64,000 nucleotides of DNA from Cephalotus follicularis (Eukaryota > Streptophyta > Magnoliopsida > Oxalidales > Cephalotaceae). Positions 15,449 through 27,081 of the stretch are shown here, one piece after another. The stretch spans positions 707,247 to 771,246 of the forward strand of contig BDDD01000046.1 of NCBI GenBank assembly GCA_001972305.1, read 5' to 3'. Every line of letters starts with the position of its first letter. The stretch's first letter is position 1. A program made the translations under genes and the position numbers. Under the pieces are notes generated by a model that saw only the letters and a list, made by a program, of their open reading frames with translations, searched no databases and was not told where the DNA came from.

Positions 15449-16352
15449 GGTGTTTCCCCTATAAGATCACATACAGAATAATCAATTTTACTGAATACAG
15501 TATACCACATATCCACCCTCAAATAGAAGCATAGAACTTTCTACATCATAACTAATGTATCATCTCAATTCAGTTTTATCAGGACACAAGCATATAGTCG
15601 TTGAATACCAGTACCTTTGACCGAATCCCACATGGGGACATCTGCATTCACCCAACAAAGTAAAAGGTAACTACTATATATGTATTACAGTAATGGTGTC
15701 ACTAAGTCCCTCCTTCTACCAGAAAGGAAAAAAAACATGTTATCTCCACCATCTATAATTGACCATTGAAGAAAATTATAGCATTATCAAGTCTGATAAA
15801 ATTAAATTAGTTATTTCAAAAGTACCCTACCCCGGTAATGATCTTATATCCTTTGTTATAATGGCTTTCACTATTCCAAATGGTCTCATTCACAAAAACA
15901 TATAACAAATGCAATCTAAAATCATACAATTTACTATACCTAAAATTTCACAAGTATAAGCAACTTACATATTCCTCTGTACCTTAATTTTAATAGTAAT
16001 CTAATCCATTGATCCTAACACGAATTTAAAATTAGAAACTACAGCAATCTAACAATGAGTTTTTTTCCATTAAAAAAAATACTCAATTATTTCATTTTGC
16101 TACACTAAACTAATACGAAAATTTGACTGATCACAGTGACATAAAAAGAAAAATAATAATATAAAAATCGAAAACTGAATTAATTGAGCTAGTAGATGGA
16201 CTGAAATTGAAAATTAACAGTTAAAAAGACGAATTAGAACAATACAACAGTGTAATTCTTTTAAAAAAAGAATAGTAACTAACAAAAAAAATACCATTTC
16301 ACTAGATTAGGGAGAGAGAGAGAGAGCTAAACAAGTGAAGAGATATAATACC
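15449..16352 (-). promoter_or_regulatory. GSH1 5' UTR region with probable introns and a 27-nt leader exon
   Basis: The ATG exon is preceded by an acceptor (CTTATAG then GGGAAACACC) at 15459. A leader exon end with an AAG/GTATTATA donor is seen at 16352. Between them, 15641-15615 is flanked by TGAATGCAG and GTACTGG and could be a 27-nt exon. That exon begins with ATG, so if it is spliced in it opens an upstream reading frame that runs out of frame into the GSH1 coding exon. The gap also contains a (GA)n run at about 16,310-16,326. Splicing is inferred from consensus only. Confidence 0.45.
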
Positions 16353-16608
16353 TTAGTTAGGGTTTTATTTTTGGTGTTTTGTGATTACAAAAAAAAATAA
16401 AATGAAAGAGAATCCCTAAACAAAGAAAATTAAAAAATGAGGATTTTGTAATTTTAGTTTTGCTTTCGTGTTTAGCTGCTTCTCTGTCGAGTGTTTCGAT
16501 AAACAAGCTAGAAAGGGAAAGTGTATAGTTTAAGTTTAAGACATTCCATTTGCTCGAATTTTTTTGGGCACCGTGTCGTTACGTTTTAGTCAATATTTCA
16601 CTTTTGCT

Positions 16609-16618
16609 AATATAAATT
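16609..16618 (-). promoter_or_regulatory. Possible TATA element for GSH1
   Basis: The minus strand reads AAATTTATATTAGC about 260 nt upstream of the proposed leader-exon donor. This is a weak match; no other core element was identified. Confidence 0.25.
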
Positions 16619-16904
16619 TAGAAACTCTATTTGTTTCTATTTGGCAACTTCGATCATTTAATTGTTATTACTAAAGAGAATAAAATTGTTTTTTTTTTCA
16701 TTCTATTCTTAAAATAAAAAAAAATATTGAATTAAAATATCTAATATAAGTGAAAATGAGCAACCCTTAAAGAGATTTAAGAAATAAATCTCTTACGCTG
16801 CAAGTTACGAAAAACACATAAGCACTTTTGATTCGAGTTAATTTTTTTTTTTTTTGAGAATGTAACATTTTTAGAAATTAGATTATATTATGGGGTATCC
16901 TAAG

Positions 16905-17396
16905 TGTTGATACAAAAATCATCTACTTGATAGTATTCCACGTGTAGGACTTTGATTTGTTGAGAGAAAAACTGCGAAAGGTCCGAAAAGATGATGTGAT
17001 TGTATTCTCTGCACAAGTTTACAAACAAGTCATAGGTCCAGGAGGGTGTACTCCCGGGGACACTCCGATACTTAAGTTAGACAAGGCAAGAATGCAATCA
17101 CATAGTGTTTTAGTATGTAAAATTGGCTGATTTGTGTAAAATATTTGATTCTTGTATTTATATAGATTGCTTGTAATTGCATTTGCTTAATTTTCGGTGT
17201 TGATATGTGTTCCCTAAGGAAATGCTAAGGATCTCGGGCATTTCCCTGATCCTCCACCGGATTCGGTGCCAACACGCCATTATGCGTTATGCTTTGAATT
17301 TGGTAATGTCTGACCACGTGTATTTGACTCTGGTGGACACCTGTCTCAATTTCTCGAGGACACGTGATAGGGCTTAAGGACTGAATTTTTCCCGTA
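16905..17396 (-). repeat. 3' LTR of the Tat-like element
   Basis: It is a direct copy of 27082-27589: both share TGTTGATAC at the left edge, CTCCCGGGGACACTCCGAT in the middle and AATTTTT(C)(C/T)CGTA near the right edge. The last few bases next to the polypurine tract differ from the other LTR (GCC in place of TCA), so the exact inner edge is uncertain by about 3 bp. Confidence 0.93.
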
Positions 17397-17942
17397 GCCC
17401 CCCGGTCTTCATTTTCTGGGCTTGACAGAAGAGGAAGACCATTATGGCTTGGCTTCATTCCGAGTGGGGCTTATTTCCGAGGACGTGATGGGCCAAGTCT
17501 TTTATTGGACTTGGTTGTTTGGCCCAGTTATTGCATTTAATGTGATGCAATAAAGCTAAAAAAACGATTCAATTAATGATAATCATTGCGCCGAAGTCGA
17601 AGAGGTTTTGCACGCCTGTCTTTTCGGTTCCCGCACATAAGCTCTTTGTTTTCCGTACCTGACTTGACAGTGCGATCTCCACCGTTAAGATCGAAAGAGA
17701 TCCAAAGGTTAGAGTGCAGTCCTTGATGGGGTTCTTTTTACACTTCCTTGCTTTACAGAACCCTAAACTCTCTGCGAAACCCTTGCTCTTCCGATCTTAA
17801 AATTCAACCTTTTCTTCGTTTCTTCGTCACCTAGAATTTCAGGTAATCTTGACTTTTTCACACCCTTTTGATCGATTGTTCAAAGGCTTTTTCAGGTTCC
17901 TGTTCCTTTGTCTCTCTCTCTCTCCTTTTCACAAAAACATCT

Positions 17943-20514
17943 ATGGCAAGAACAAAGCAAACCAAAAGGTTTATTAGAAACTTTGAGGACATACCCCGAG
18001 TGACGGGAGGGGTTACCGTGGCCCATTGTCCCCTTGATGCGGTGGTGGAAATGGAAGCCACTGCTGCGGGCACTCCCGATGTTGCTTCGACCGAGGCTGG
18101 GGTCCAAGTCTTTAGGACCCCTTTTGAACAAAGCAGGCTTCGCTCGAGGAAGGTGGGGGATCTTGTCAAAGAATATTCCCTCCCTGACAACCTGGATTAC
18201 GAAATTCCCGACGATCCCCAAATGGCCATGGAGAACAAGCCTGGCTACTTCGTAGTGTTCGCGGATGCTTTGGAGCACGGACTGAGGCTCCCCCTGCCGC
18301 CCTTTACCGTAACTGTCCTAAGGCACTACCAAATTCACCCATCGATGCTCCAGGCTTAATCCCGGGGGGTTATCATCAGCTTCTTGGTAAGGTGTTTGGA
18401 GTCCGGGGTGATAGTCACCATGGGGTTATTCAAGGAATTTCACACCTTAAGCTCCTCTCCAAACAAGCGTGGCTACTACTTCAAGTCTAGCGCAGGTCAA
18501 AAAAGGCTATTGGAGGAGAACACCAAGTCGGTCAAGAGCTGGAGGGGGAAATATTTCATGGTCAAGAATCTCCCCTGCTTCACGCCCTGTTCATGGTGTG
18601 ATACCTTGGACACTGTACGTCTTAATCAGAGGATAGCTTTGACCGGGGATAAAAAGGCCGACCTGGGGAGACTTTCTACCTTGGCGCTCGAGGAGGTGAG
18701 CTCCGTGGTCTTTGAGGATCGCTTGCGGCTAGTTAGGCTGAGCATGTCCCCAGGACGTTGGGCTAGCCTGGAGTTGGAAGAGGAGATCCCCATGGGGGTT
18801 AGGAGATAGGGAGTTCAAAATAACCGAGGTGAACCTGCATCCTCGGCTACCATCGAAGGGGAGAGCCGTATTAAGCTTTCCTTTTAATGTTTTGTCTCCT
18901 GCTTTGTTTCACTTTGTTGTATGATATGCTTCTAATCATTACTTCATGATTCCTTGCAATAATGGCATCTCAGGAAACAACAATGGACATCGTAAGGGCT
19001 AGTCGTGAGCATGCCCGGGCTGCTGATCTCGAGGAGCAGAGGCAGCAGGCCCTTGAGAAAAAGGCCTTGGAAAAGTTTAAAGCTGCAGTAGTGAAGAAGG
19101 CAGCCAGGAAAGCTGCTGCTAGGGCCAGAGCAGAGGAGCTAGCTCGGGCTGTGTCCGAGGAGGCCAGAAATAGGGCCGAGGTTGAAGAGGCCATAGCTAA
19201 GGCCGGGGATACCGAGACCAATGAGGCAGAGGTGGCAAGAACCGAGGAGGCCACGGATGCTAGGGCCGAGATTGCACTTGGCAAGAGGCCTGTTGATGCT
19301 GAACTTGCCCGTCCTTCAAGTAGGCAGAGACGGAGGAGGGAGATGCATCTCGGGCTGAAGCTACAGAGGTGCGCTCCTATGATCCCAACCTTCCATATCC
19401 TTCTGAGGAGCTCGGGCAAGTGAGGGAAATCCTCAGAGCCCTCGGCAAGTCTGGAGTTTGCCTGAAGAAGCCCGAGGTTGTCGTTGAACTTCGCAAAGCG
19501 GGTATTTTTCCCTATGAGTTGGAGATGAGGGAGAAATGGACTGTTGGCCAAACATGGACCAATCTCTTCCAGAATTGTCTCAGGGTCAGTAAGCTCTTCC
19601 CAACTCTCTTCTTTGAATAAACTTTTTGCTTCTTTTTAGACTTTTTGTTTCATTTTCAGGCCATGGTCGATGCTCACCTTCTGATGGAGAGGTCCAAGGA
19701 GGACAGCGGCTTGAACGAGCAGCTCGGGGCTGAAAATGCCTAGCTTAAAAAGTCGTTGGACATAGCCCGTACTCAATTAGAGAATGTGCTTGGGGTCCAT
19801 GAGATTATTACTGTCGAGAAGGATCAGGCTCTCAAGGACCTGACAATGGAGAAAAAGACCAAGCGTGCTGCGATCCACCGCAACATCGAGCTCGAAGATC
19901 AATTAGCGAAGTTCCATGAACTTGAGGGTGCTCGGACCAAGGCTGCAGTGGAGAGAGCTATCCTAGACTTCAAGACCTCCTCGGAATTCCAGGATGCTCA
20001 AGATAAGGCTGTGGATGACTATAAAGCCTCTAAAGATTTCAACAGAGAGGTCTTTAAGAAGTCCTCGACCCATTTTAGTCCGGGGTTTTACACCTACTAA
20101 AATATGGTCGAGTGTCTCCTGGAGCTTCCGTTGGATTCCATTATCTGTGGTCCCTCGATGATTGAGTATGACTTCTTTCCTGATGGCGTCGATGAGGTCA
20201 AGGAAGAAGCTCTTCGGGCCTACGACGAGGAGCAAAGTCATACTCAGGAACCGGGGTGGTTGCCTGATGGACATGAGATGGTTCCATTCATTTCACCTAC
20301 CGAGGAGGACAACCTCGAGCCCTTGGACGCGAAGCCTCTTTCTCTTCTCATCGTCGAGGATCTTGCTCCTAAGCACGTGGCTGAGGATCCTCCACCTCTT
20401 CCTACTGAACAAAGAGCCGAGGATCCTCCACTGCCTCCTTTTGAACCAACAGCCGAGGATCCTCCACCACCTCCTCTTATTGTACATAACATCCCTTCAG
20501 GGGATGAAAATTAG
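17943..20514 (+). pseudogene. Antisense extra gene of the Tat element (gypsy-type 'transposase' family, coiled-coil)
   Basis: This gene runs opposite to gag-pol. It starts MARTKQTKRFIRNFEDIPR. Its first part (EYSLPDNLDYEIP, then VFADALEHGLRLPLPPF and LRHYQIHPSML) matches the plant-specific 'putative gypsy type transposon' family (PF04195 as remembered). A second block (18384-18806) continues the same frame after a stop at 18357. At 18962-19423 comes a long Ala/Glu/Arg-rich coiled coil. A frameshift follows, then a block (19369-19587) ending at a good donor (AGG/GTCAGT) with acceptor TTTCAG at 19662. A second coiled coil is interrupted by TAG at 19741, and after TAA at 20098 a proline-rich tail with repeated AEDPPP(L/P)P follows. 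It once encoded a spliced protein and is now broken. The function is unknown. Confidence 0.75.
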
Positions 20515-21470
20515 AGTAGATTTTTCTTTCGTTGTCTTGTAATTTTCTCTTTAGTGATGTAACTTCTCTTGATCAATGAAACTATATATTTTTGCACCTC
20601 GGGTCTCTTTTGTAAGCTTTATTTTTTGCTTTGAATGCTCGGGCTCTAACTAATACTCACAACTTCCTTAGGATAATTGAACGTAAGTAACAGAACCTGG
20701 ACTTCAATTGAGCATTATTGTTCCCCTTGGGTACTTTAACTTAGTCTAACTTATAGACTTTATATTGTGGTCTTACAATTTTCAGGCCTAATTACCCAAG
20801 CTTTGTAGTCCCCTTAGGACAACTTATTTCAAAGGCACTTAGACAATAGTACTTAGTCTTTGCGAGTTCTTGTTTATTCGTAGACCAAGTCTTAGGTATG
20901 CTTGGACAAGTTCTTATGGGTTTGCCGAGCATGATCTCGTCTAGTCCATTATATTCTAGACTAGGTCGCCTGAGTTCGCAGCCCTCGTAGGGGACACTTA
21001 TTTCAAAGCGCTCAGTCCAACGAACTTGATCTTTGTGAGTTCTTATGGATTCGCCTCTTAAGACACGATATTGGTCTGGTCGGGCAAAGGAATGCCAACC
21101 AGTGTTTGCTCCATTGGGAGTCTAGTTGCTTCCTTAGAAGTCTTTTGTATCTGTAGTCTTAGGTGCTCCTTGGAAGGAGTTTTTAGTGCTTCTCGAGAGG
21201 AGACTTCTGTGCTCCTCAGGAGGAGTCTTCAGTGCTCCTCGGGAGGAGTCTTTATTGAATCGAGACCTTGGTCGGACACGTTTATATTAAAGCTTCTTAG
21301 TTGATGGAGTTGATCGGCGACTGTTCAGAGGTTTAAGGACATAAACATTGGGTCTCCGGTCCTTTGAAAACTTGGAACTATGATCTTGCACACATTTTTG
21401 AATAAAGAATTAAACGTTATTGATGTCTTTCAAAGTATGTACAACTTACAAAAAATTATTGGTAGTATTT
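20515..21470. other. Non-coding spacer between pol and the antisense gene
   Basis: No protein family was seen. The spacer holds loosely repeated phrases such as CTTAGTCTTTGCGAGTTCTT and GCACTTAGACAA, and the 23-bp array listed next. It separates the convergent ends of the sense pol and antisense gene and probably carries their terminators. Confidence 0.5.
21164..21255. repeat. 4 x 23 bp tandem array of palindromic units
   Basis: Four head-to-tail units of 23 bp start at 21164, 21187, 21210 and 21233, each of the form TGCTCCTCNGGAGGAGTCTTCAG with substitutions. Each unit holds a CTCCTC/GAGGAG inverted repeat able to form a hairpin. The left two units are more diverged than the right two. Confidence 0.9.
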
Positions 21471-21472
21471 CC

Positions 21473-22850
21473 TCATGTGCTCGGCATTCCAAGCTCTAGG
21501 AATTTCCCTACACCCAGAGTTTCAAGTTTGAATGTTCCTGGGCAGAGCACTCTCTTCACCTTGTATGGTCCTTCCCAATTAGGGGCTAGCTTTCCTCTGG
21601 TACCGGTCGGATCTGCAATAGCTGAGTTGCGTAGGACTAGATCTCCTTCTCTTAGTGGTTGGGGGTTTACCCTCTTGTTATAATAACGACTCACCCTCTG
21701 TTGGTAGGTTGCAACTTTGATGGCGGCCTTATCTCTAAGCTCTTCCACTAAGTCGAGGAGGTTCCTCAATCATTTCTCATTGTTTTCTTCACTAAAATGC
21801 ACAATCATTGGTGACTGTACACCAATCCCCACCGGTATCATGGCTTCAGACCCAAAACAAAGGTTGTATAGGGACTCACCAGTTATGGTCTGATGAGTGG
21901 TTCTATAAGCCCATAGTATACTTGGTAGATCCTCTGTCCATCTTCCCTTACTGCCCTCAAGGTGCTTCTTTAAGTCCTAGATGATTTCTCTGTTGATCAC
22001 CTCGGTTTGACCATTACTCTGGGGGTAGGCTGCCGAAGCCAGTCTATGCTCTATTCTCCATTCTTTACAAAAATCACAAAAAGTCTGGCAATCAAACTGT
22101 TTTCCATTATCTGAGACTATTACATTCGGGACTCTAAATATGCAGATGATTGATTTTCATACAAAGCTCTCCGTGTTTTTCTCTGTGATTGTGGCCAGAG
22201 GTTCTGCTTCTACCCATTTGGTGAAGTAGTCCACTGCCACAATGAAAAATTTCCTCTGCCTTGTTGCCACTGGTAATGGTCCGACGAAATCCATCCCTCA
22301 TTGTGTAAAGGGCCAAGGGGTCGTGATAGACATCAGAGGCTGTGAAGGTCTCCTGATTATGTTAGCGTTCCTTTGACAATTATCACACCTCCTCACTAAG
22401 TATATGGCATCTTGGTGCATGGTCGGCCAGAAATAGCCATGCCTCAATAATTTGTGGGACAAGGTTCTGCCCCCCATGTGGTTGCCACAGACTCCTTCAT
22501 GGACTTCCCTTAGAGCATAATCGGCCTATAGAGGAGTCATACACCTCAGCCAAGGAAAAGAAAAAGTCCTTTTTGTAGAGGATCACATCTCGGAGTTGGT
22601 ATCTGTTTGCTCGGTACACTAGTTTTCTCGCTTCATATGGGTCCTCGGGCAAAATCCCGTTTCTCAGCCAGTTGATAAATGAAGTCATCCAGTTTGGCTC
22701 CTGTGGTGCATTTATGTCCATCACATTTACTTCCGAGATGGTGGGCCTATCCAGATAATCCATCATCACGGTTTGATTTTTCTGTAATTCCTCTGATGTT
22801 GTTAACTTAGACAACTGGTCTGCTCGGGTATTTTTTTGCTCTGGGCACCT
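21473..22850 (-). pseudogene. Tat-element integrase region of pol
   Basis: Reading leftward, there is an HHCC-side segment (NWLRNGILPEDPYEARKL and RYQLRDVILYKKDF), then a core with VIVSDNGKQFD and QSNGQTEVINRE carrying later acidic residues of the D,D-35-E triad. Next is WAYRTTHQTITGESLYNL, and finally the C-terminal GKLAPNWEGPYKVKRV domain. Stops interrupt several places, for example after the INREII segment and before LRNLLDLVEEL, so no integrase can be made from this copy. Confidence 0.85.
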
Positions 22851-25244
22851 TCAAGACTCTAAGCGCTTAGAAGGACGACTTCAAACTCTGAAAGTATGTC
22901 AAGTACTTAGCCATTGAATTTTCTCTGGCTTCATACTCCCCACTCACCAAACCAACTACCAGCTGAGAATCACTAGAGGCTTCTATTTTTTGAACCTCTA
23001 AGTACTTCACAATTGTCAGCCCGATAATCAGAGCTTCCTACTCGGCCTCATTCCACCCATATGGACTTGTTAACACCAATTCTGCTCCACTGCCGGAGAC
23101 GCTAGATGAGCCATCCACGGACAACTTCCATAACCTCTTATCTTCTTCAGATGTGTCTTCTTCTATACACTCCGTAAGTGTATGATCTCCTACAAAATAT
23201 GCCAAGATTTATGATTTTATTGCTGGTCTGGCTTTGAACTTCATGTCATACTCGTCCAACTCAACCGACCACTTGATTAGCCTCCCGAGACGTCTGGCTT
23301 TGCTAGGACTTGATTTAGTGGTTGGTCAGACAGGACCTTGATGGTGTAGGCTTGAAAGTATGGCCTTAGCTTCTTCGTAGCTATGATCAGGGCATAAGCA
23401 AATTTTTTCACTTCTGGATACCTCCCCTCAGCGTCATTCAAGGCCTTGCTGACATAGTATACTAGCCTATGTACTTTCTCCTATTCTCTGACAAGCACTG
23501 CACTCACTGTGCCTGTTGCTGCTGCAATGTACAAATACAAGTCCTCCCCATCCTTAGGTTTTGATATCAGAGGAGGAGAAGTCAGGTATTCTTTCAACTT
23601 GTCGAAGGCTGCTTGACATTCTTTCGACCAAGAAAATCCCTTAGGATCTCTCAATACTTTGAAAAAAGGGAGACACTTCTCTACTGACTTTGAGACAAAC
23701 CTGCCCAGGGCTGATATTCTTCCATTCAACTTCTGTATATCCCTGATGGTTTGAGGAAGCCTCATGCTCTGGACGGCTAAAATTTTCTCTGGTTTGGCCT
23801 CTATTCCTCTACTTAAGACCATGAACCTGAGGAACTTACCAGAGGTGACCCCAAAAGTACACTTCGAAGGATTGAGCTTCATTTTATATCTTTTCAGCAC
23901 CTCAAAAGTTTACTCAAAGTCTTTAATGTGGGGAATCCTTGCCAGCGTCTTGACGAGCATGTTGTCAATATAAATCTCCTTGTTTCTCCCGATCTGGGGT
24001 TCAAATATATTGTTGACCAACCGTTGGTAGGTCGCCCCAGCGTTCTTCAACCCAAAGGGCATGGCTTTGTAGCATTATATACCTCTGTCATTGATGAAGG
24101 CTGTCTTGTTCTCGTCGGGCCCATACATTGGGATTTGATTGTACCCCGAGTATGCATCCAAGAAGCTTAACATTCTGTATCCTGAGGTCGCATCCACCAA
24201 CTGATCAATCTTCGGGAGAGGGAAGTGATCCTTCGGGCAATCTTTGTTGAGGTCTGTGAAGTCAATATACATCTTTCACTTGCCATTTGCTTTCTTGACT
24301 AGGACCGGGTTCCCCAGCCAGTCAAAATAGTGCGCTTTCCTGATGAACCCCGCTTGCAATAGTTTGCTTACCTCCTCGGCTATTGCATGTTGCCTCTCGG
24401 GAGCGAAGTTCCTTTTCTTTTGCTTGGTCGGAGGCCTTATATGATCCACGCTTAATTTATAGACCATCACCTCTGGGCTGATCCTAGGGACCTCCTCTGC
24501 CGACCAAGCAAATACATCCTTGTTATTTTTGAGGAACGTTATAAGTTCCCCTTTCTCCACCTCTCTAAGTTGTTAGCCGACTTGGATAATTCTTTCTTTA
24601 TTGCCCACCTCCAAGGGCACTTTTATGACTTCCTTAATGGGCTGTGGATGATCGGGCTTCACATCCCCTCTCAGCTCCACATTTGCTATGGACAAGGCCT
24701 TCTCTTTTCCCTTGTCCATCACGATAGTTTTGTAGCACTGCCTTGCTACCTGTTGATCTCCTCGGACTTCCCCCACACCAAATCTCGTTGGGAATTTCAT
24801 CACAAAGTGTCTCGTAGGCACTATCGCCTCCATGAAATTCAAACATGGTCGCTCGACTATAGCATTGTACGGGCTCGGTGTGTCTACCACCAGGAATGTC
24901 ATCTCCACCTCGGTTTGAAGTGGGGCCGCGCCTGCTACCACGGACAGGTCGATGGATCCCAGAGGATGAACCATCTCCCCTGTAAACCTCACCAAGGGGG
25001 TTTTCAAGGGTCTGAGCTGGTCGGTCGGTATCCTTAGTTGATCAAATGCATGCTTGTACAGGATATCCTTCGAGCTCCCACTATCAATGAGAATCCTCTT
25101 CATAGTGAAAAGCATCACTTGAAGAGTTACCACCACTGGGTCATCATGAGAAAGACGTACTCCCTCATAGTCCACCTCGGAGAAGGATATCACCTCATCA
25201 TCTCCACATGTTTTCAACCTTTTGCTATGATGATACTGTTGCAC
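22850..25244 (-). pseudogene. Tat-element protease, reverse transcriptase and RNase H
   Basis: The aspartic protease has LIDSGSSKDILY at about 25,065 and FLVVDTPSPYNAIV downstream. After a stop near 24,573 comes RT: YIDFTDLNKDCPKDHFPLP, SFLDAYSGYNQI, then YKAMPFGLKNAGATYQRL. At about 23,960 the catalytic box reads YIDN instead of the usual Y-x-D-D. A first RNase H follows (PPLISKPKDGEDLYLYIA), then a second RNase H-like domain with LSVDGSSS and SDSQLVVG, as in Tat elements. At least six stops break the frame. Confidence 0.88.
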
Positions 25245-25439
25245 AGTAAGAGATTGCCTTCCATAGGCCTTTATGGAATTTTTATGGTCACCACCAGACG
25301 CGACCCCTCCAGAGATGGTGTCAATGACACCTCTGGGCTGCTACTACTGCTCTTTTGGTTGCTGTGGAGCTTCTTCTCTGCGCTCCCTCATTTCCTGAGG
25401 AGCATTCCTATTCACATACTTGCGTAGGTGCCCTTTGCG

Positions 25440-27010
25440 AATCAGGTCCTCAATCTGATTCTTTAGTTGCCTGCACTCCTCGGTATCGTACGGTCACGAT
25501 GGTACCGACAATATTTTTCTGTATCTCTCTTCTGAGCTGAGGACCTCATTGGTGCGGGCCATTGGATGGGGACCTTATCCTTCTCCATGGCAAGTATCCT
25601 GGTGCATGTCTCAAGGAAAGGGGCGAAATTGTTATAGGCCGGGATGGGGTCCCTCCCCTTGGTGCCTCCTCTCTCTTGGAGCGCTTGTGTCTGAGGTCAT
25701 CCCTGTGCAGCTCGGACCTCTCCTTCCTCTTCTCTTTCTTCCCAGGAGCATTTCGTGAATGCTCCACTTTCTCCACCTGATGGCCCGACCATGATGTTTT
25801 TTGTTTCCTAGCGGCCATCCCCTCCTAGGCGTGACATATTTCTCTGTTATCCTTAGCAGGTCTGCCATATCCACCGCGGGTTTCTTCATCAATGAAAAAG
25901 GTGAAGGGGGAGTTGTCTTCCAGTCCACTATTCAGAGCTCCTAGAGCGAAGGACGACTCCAGGTCTTTCACTGTGAGTGACTCCTTGTTGAACCTGGTGA
26001 GGTAGTCTTTTAGTGATTCATCTTTCCCTTGCACCACGTTGATCAGGTGTGTAGAGTTTCTCCTCTGCGTGGTGCTATTGAGGAACTTGATAACGAACAG
26101 TCCCGTAAACTGCTTGAAATTCTCCACCGAACCCTCTGACAGGGTGGAATACCACAACTGGGCAGCTCCAGTTAGTGTTGCCGGGAATCCTCAGCAGAGG
26201 ACAGTGTCCGAGGCCCGGTGCACCAGCATAACCTGGGTGTAGTAACGCACGTGCTGAATTGGGTTCGTGGACCCATTGTATTCCTTGAGACTCGGGAACC
26301 GGAATCCCCGAGGGATACGTTCCTTCATGATCTCGGATGTGAAGGGAGTGGCACTGATGTTACGTACCTCTGACATGTACCCTTTTGACTTCTCGGTTCC
26401 TCAGAGCCTTCTCTCCATCTCTGCAAGCCTTCTATTCATTGATTGCTCAACATCCTCTATGTTCCTAGTCCTGTTAGAAACATGTGACTGTCCAGCCAAG
26501 GTGGCGGAACGTGCTGACCTACTCCCACGCACCGTCTCGGTCCTGCGCGATGCATGGGAATGTGCACGGGCCTCCTCGGCCCCCGGTGGGTGGTCCACTT
26601 CCATGGGATCATGCTCATGATGTTGGGGCCGAGGGTCGTTGTTCTGATCCCTGGCAGTTGATGACTCTGCTGCCATCTGAGATGTATTAATCTCAGCTCT
26701 CCTCCTCAGGGATGTATCAACTCCTGACCGCCTTGGGGGTAGCATGCCTTTTCTCGGAGGGTTTCGCCTTTGCCCACGGGGGCGTTGGTTCTCTGGAGCC
26801 GGCCTGTGCGGTCCAGATTGTCCTCGAACAATTTGTTGAGCAGGTCCGAGCTGATTTTGGTTGTCCAAACTGGTGGTCAACAAGTTGGTGAGACGCTTCA
26901 CTCCCTGGAGCAACTGACCGAATTGTTCCCCATTAATGGGAGCTTGCTCGGGAGCCGCAACTTGACCGGCATCAGGAGGTGGAATCTCAAGCGCTCGGTT
27001 TTCGGTGGCT
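25440..27010 (-). pseudogene. Tat-element gag
   Basis: The N-terminal part (27010-26401) is low-complexity and basic, rich in Arg, Pro and Gln. The retrotransposon-gag domain follows at 26376-25825 with FRFPSLKEYNGSTNPIQHV, LTGAAQLWYSTL, FVIKFLNS and ESLKDYLTRFNKESL. A TGA at 26193-26191 sits where relatives have Arg, consistent with CGA to TGA. A Lys/Arg/Glu-rich stretch and a YCRYHRD-type motif near 25,500 suggest a nucleocapsid end. No clear start ATG was found in the first frame. Confidence 0.85.
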
Positions 27011-27081
27011 CCAGAGTTGTTGTTTCTTCTCGGTATGATTCTTAATAGCTTTTTGCTGCGTTTTTCACAAACAGCGCCAAC

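Noticed and set aside
18970-19551. 193-residue minus-strand frame, Ala/Ser-rich
   Set aside because: It is the shadow of the Ala/Glu/Arg-rich coiled coil encoded on the plus strand of the Tat antisense gene.
20244-20492. Gly/Ser-rich minus-strand frame
   Set aside because: Reverse reading of the proline-rich repeat tail of the antisense gene.
26267-27045. Plus-strand frames of 60-120 residues over gag
   Set aside because: Shadows of the minus-strand gag, which shows the real family motifs.
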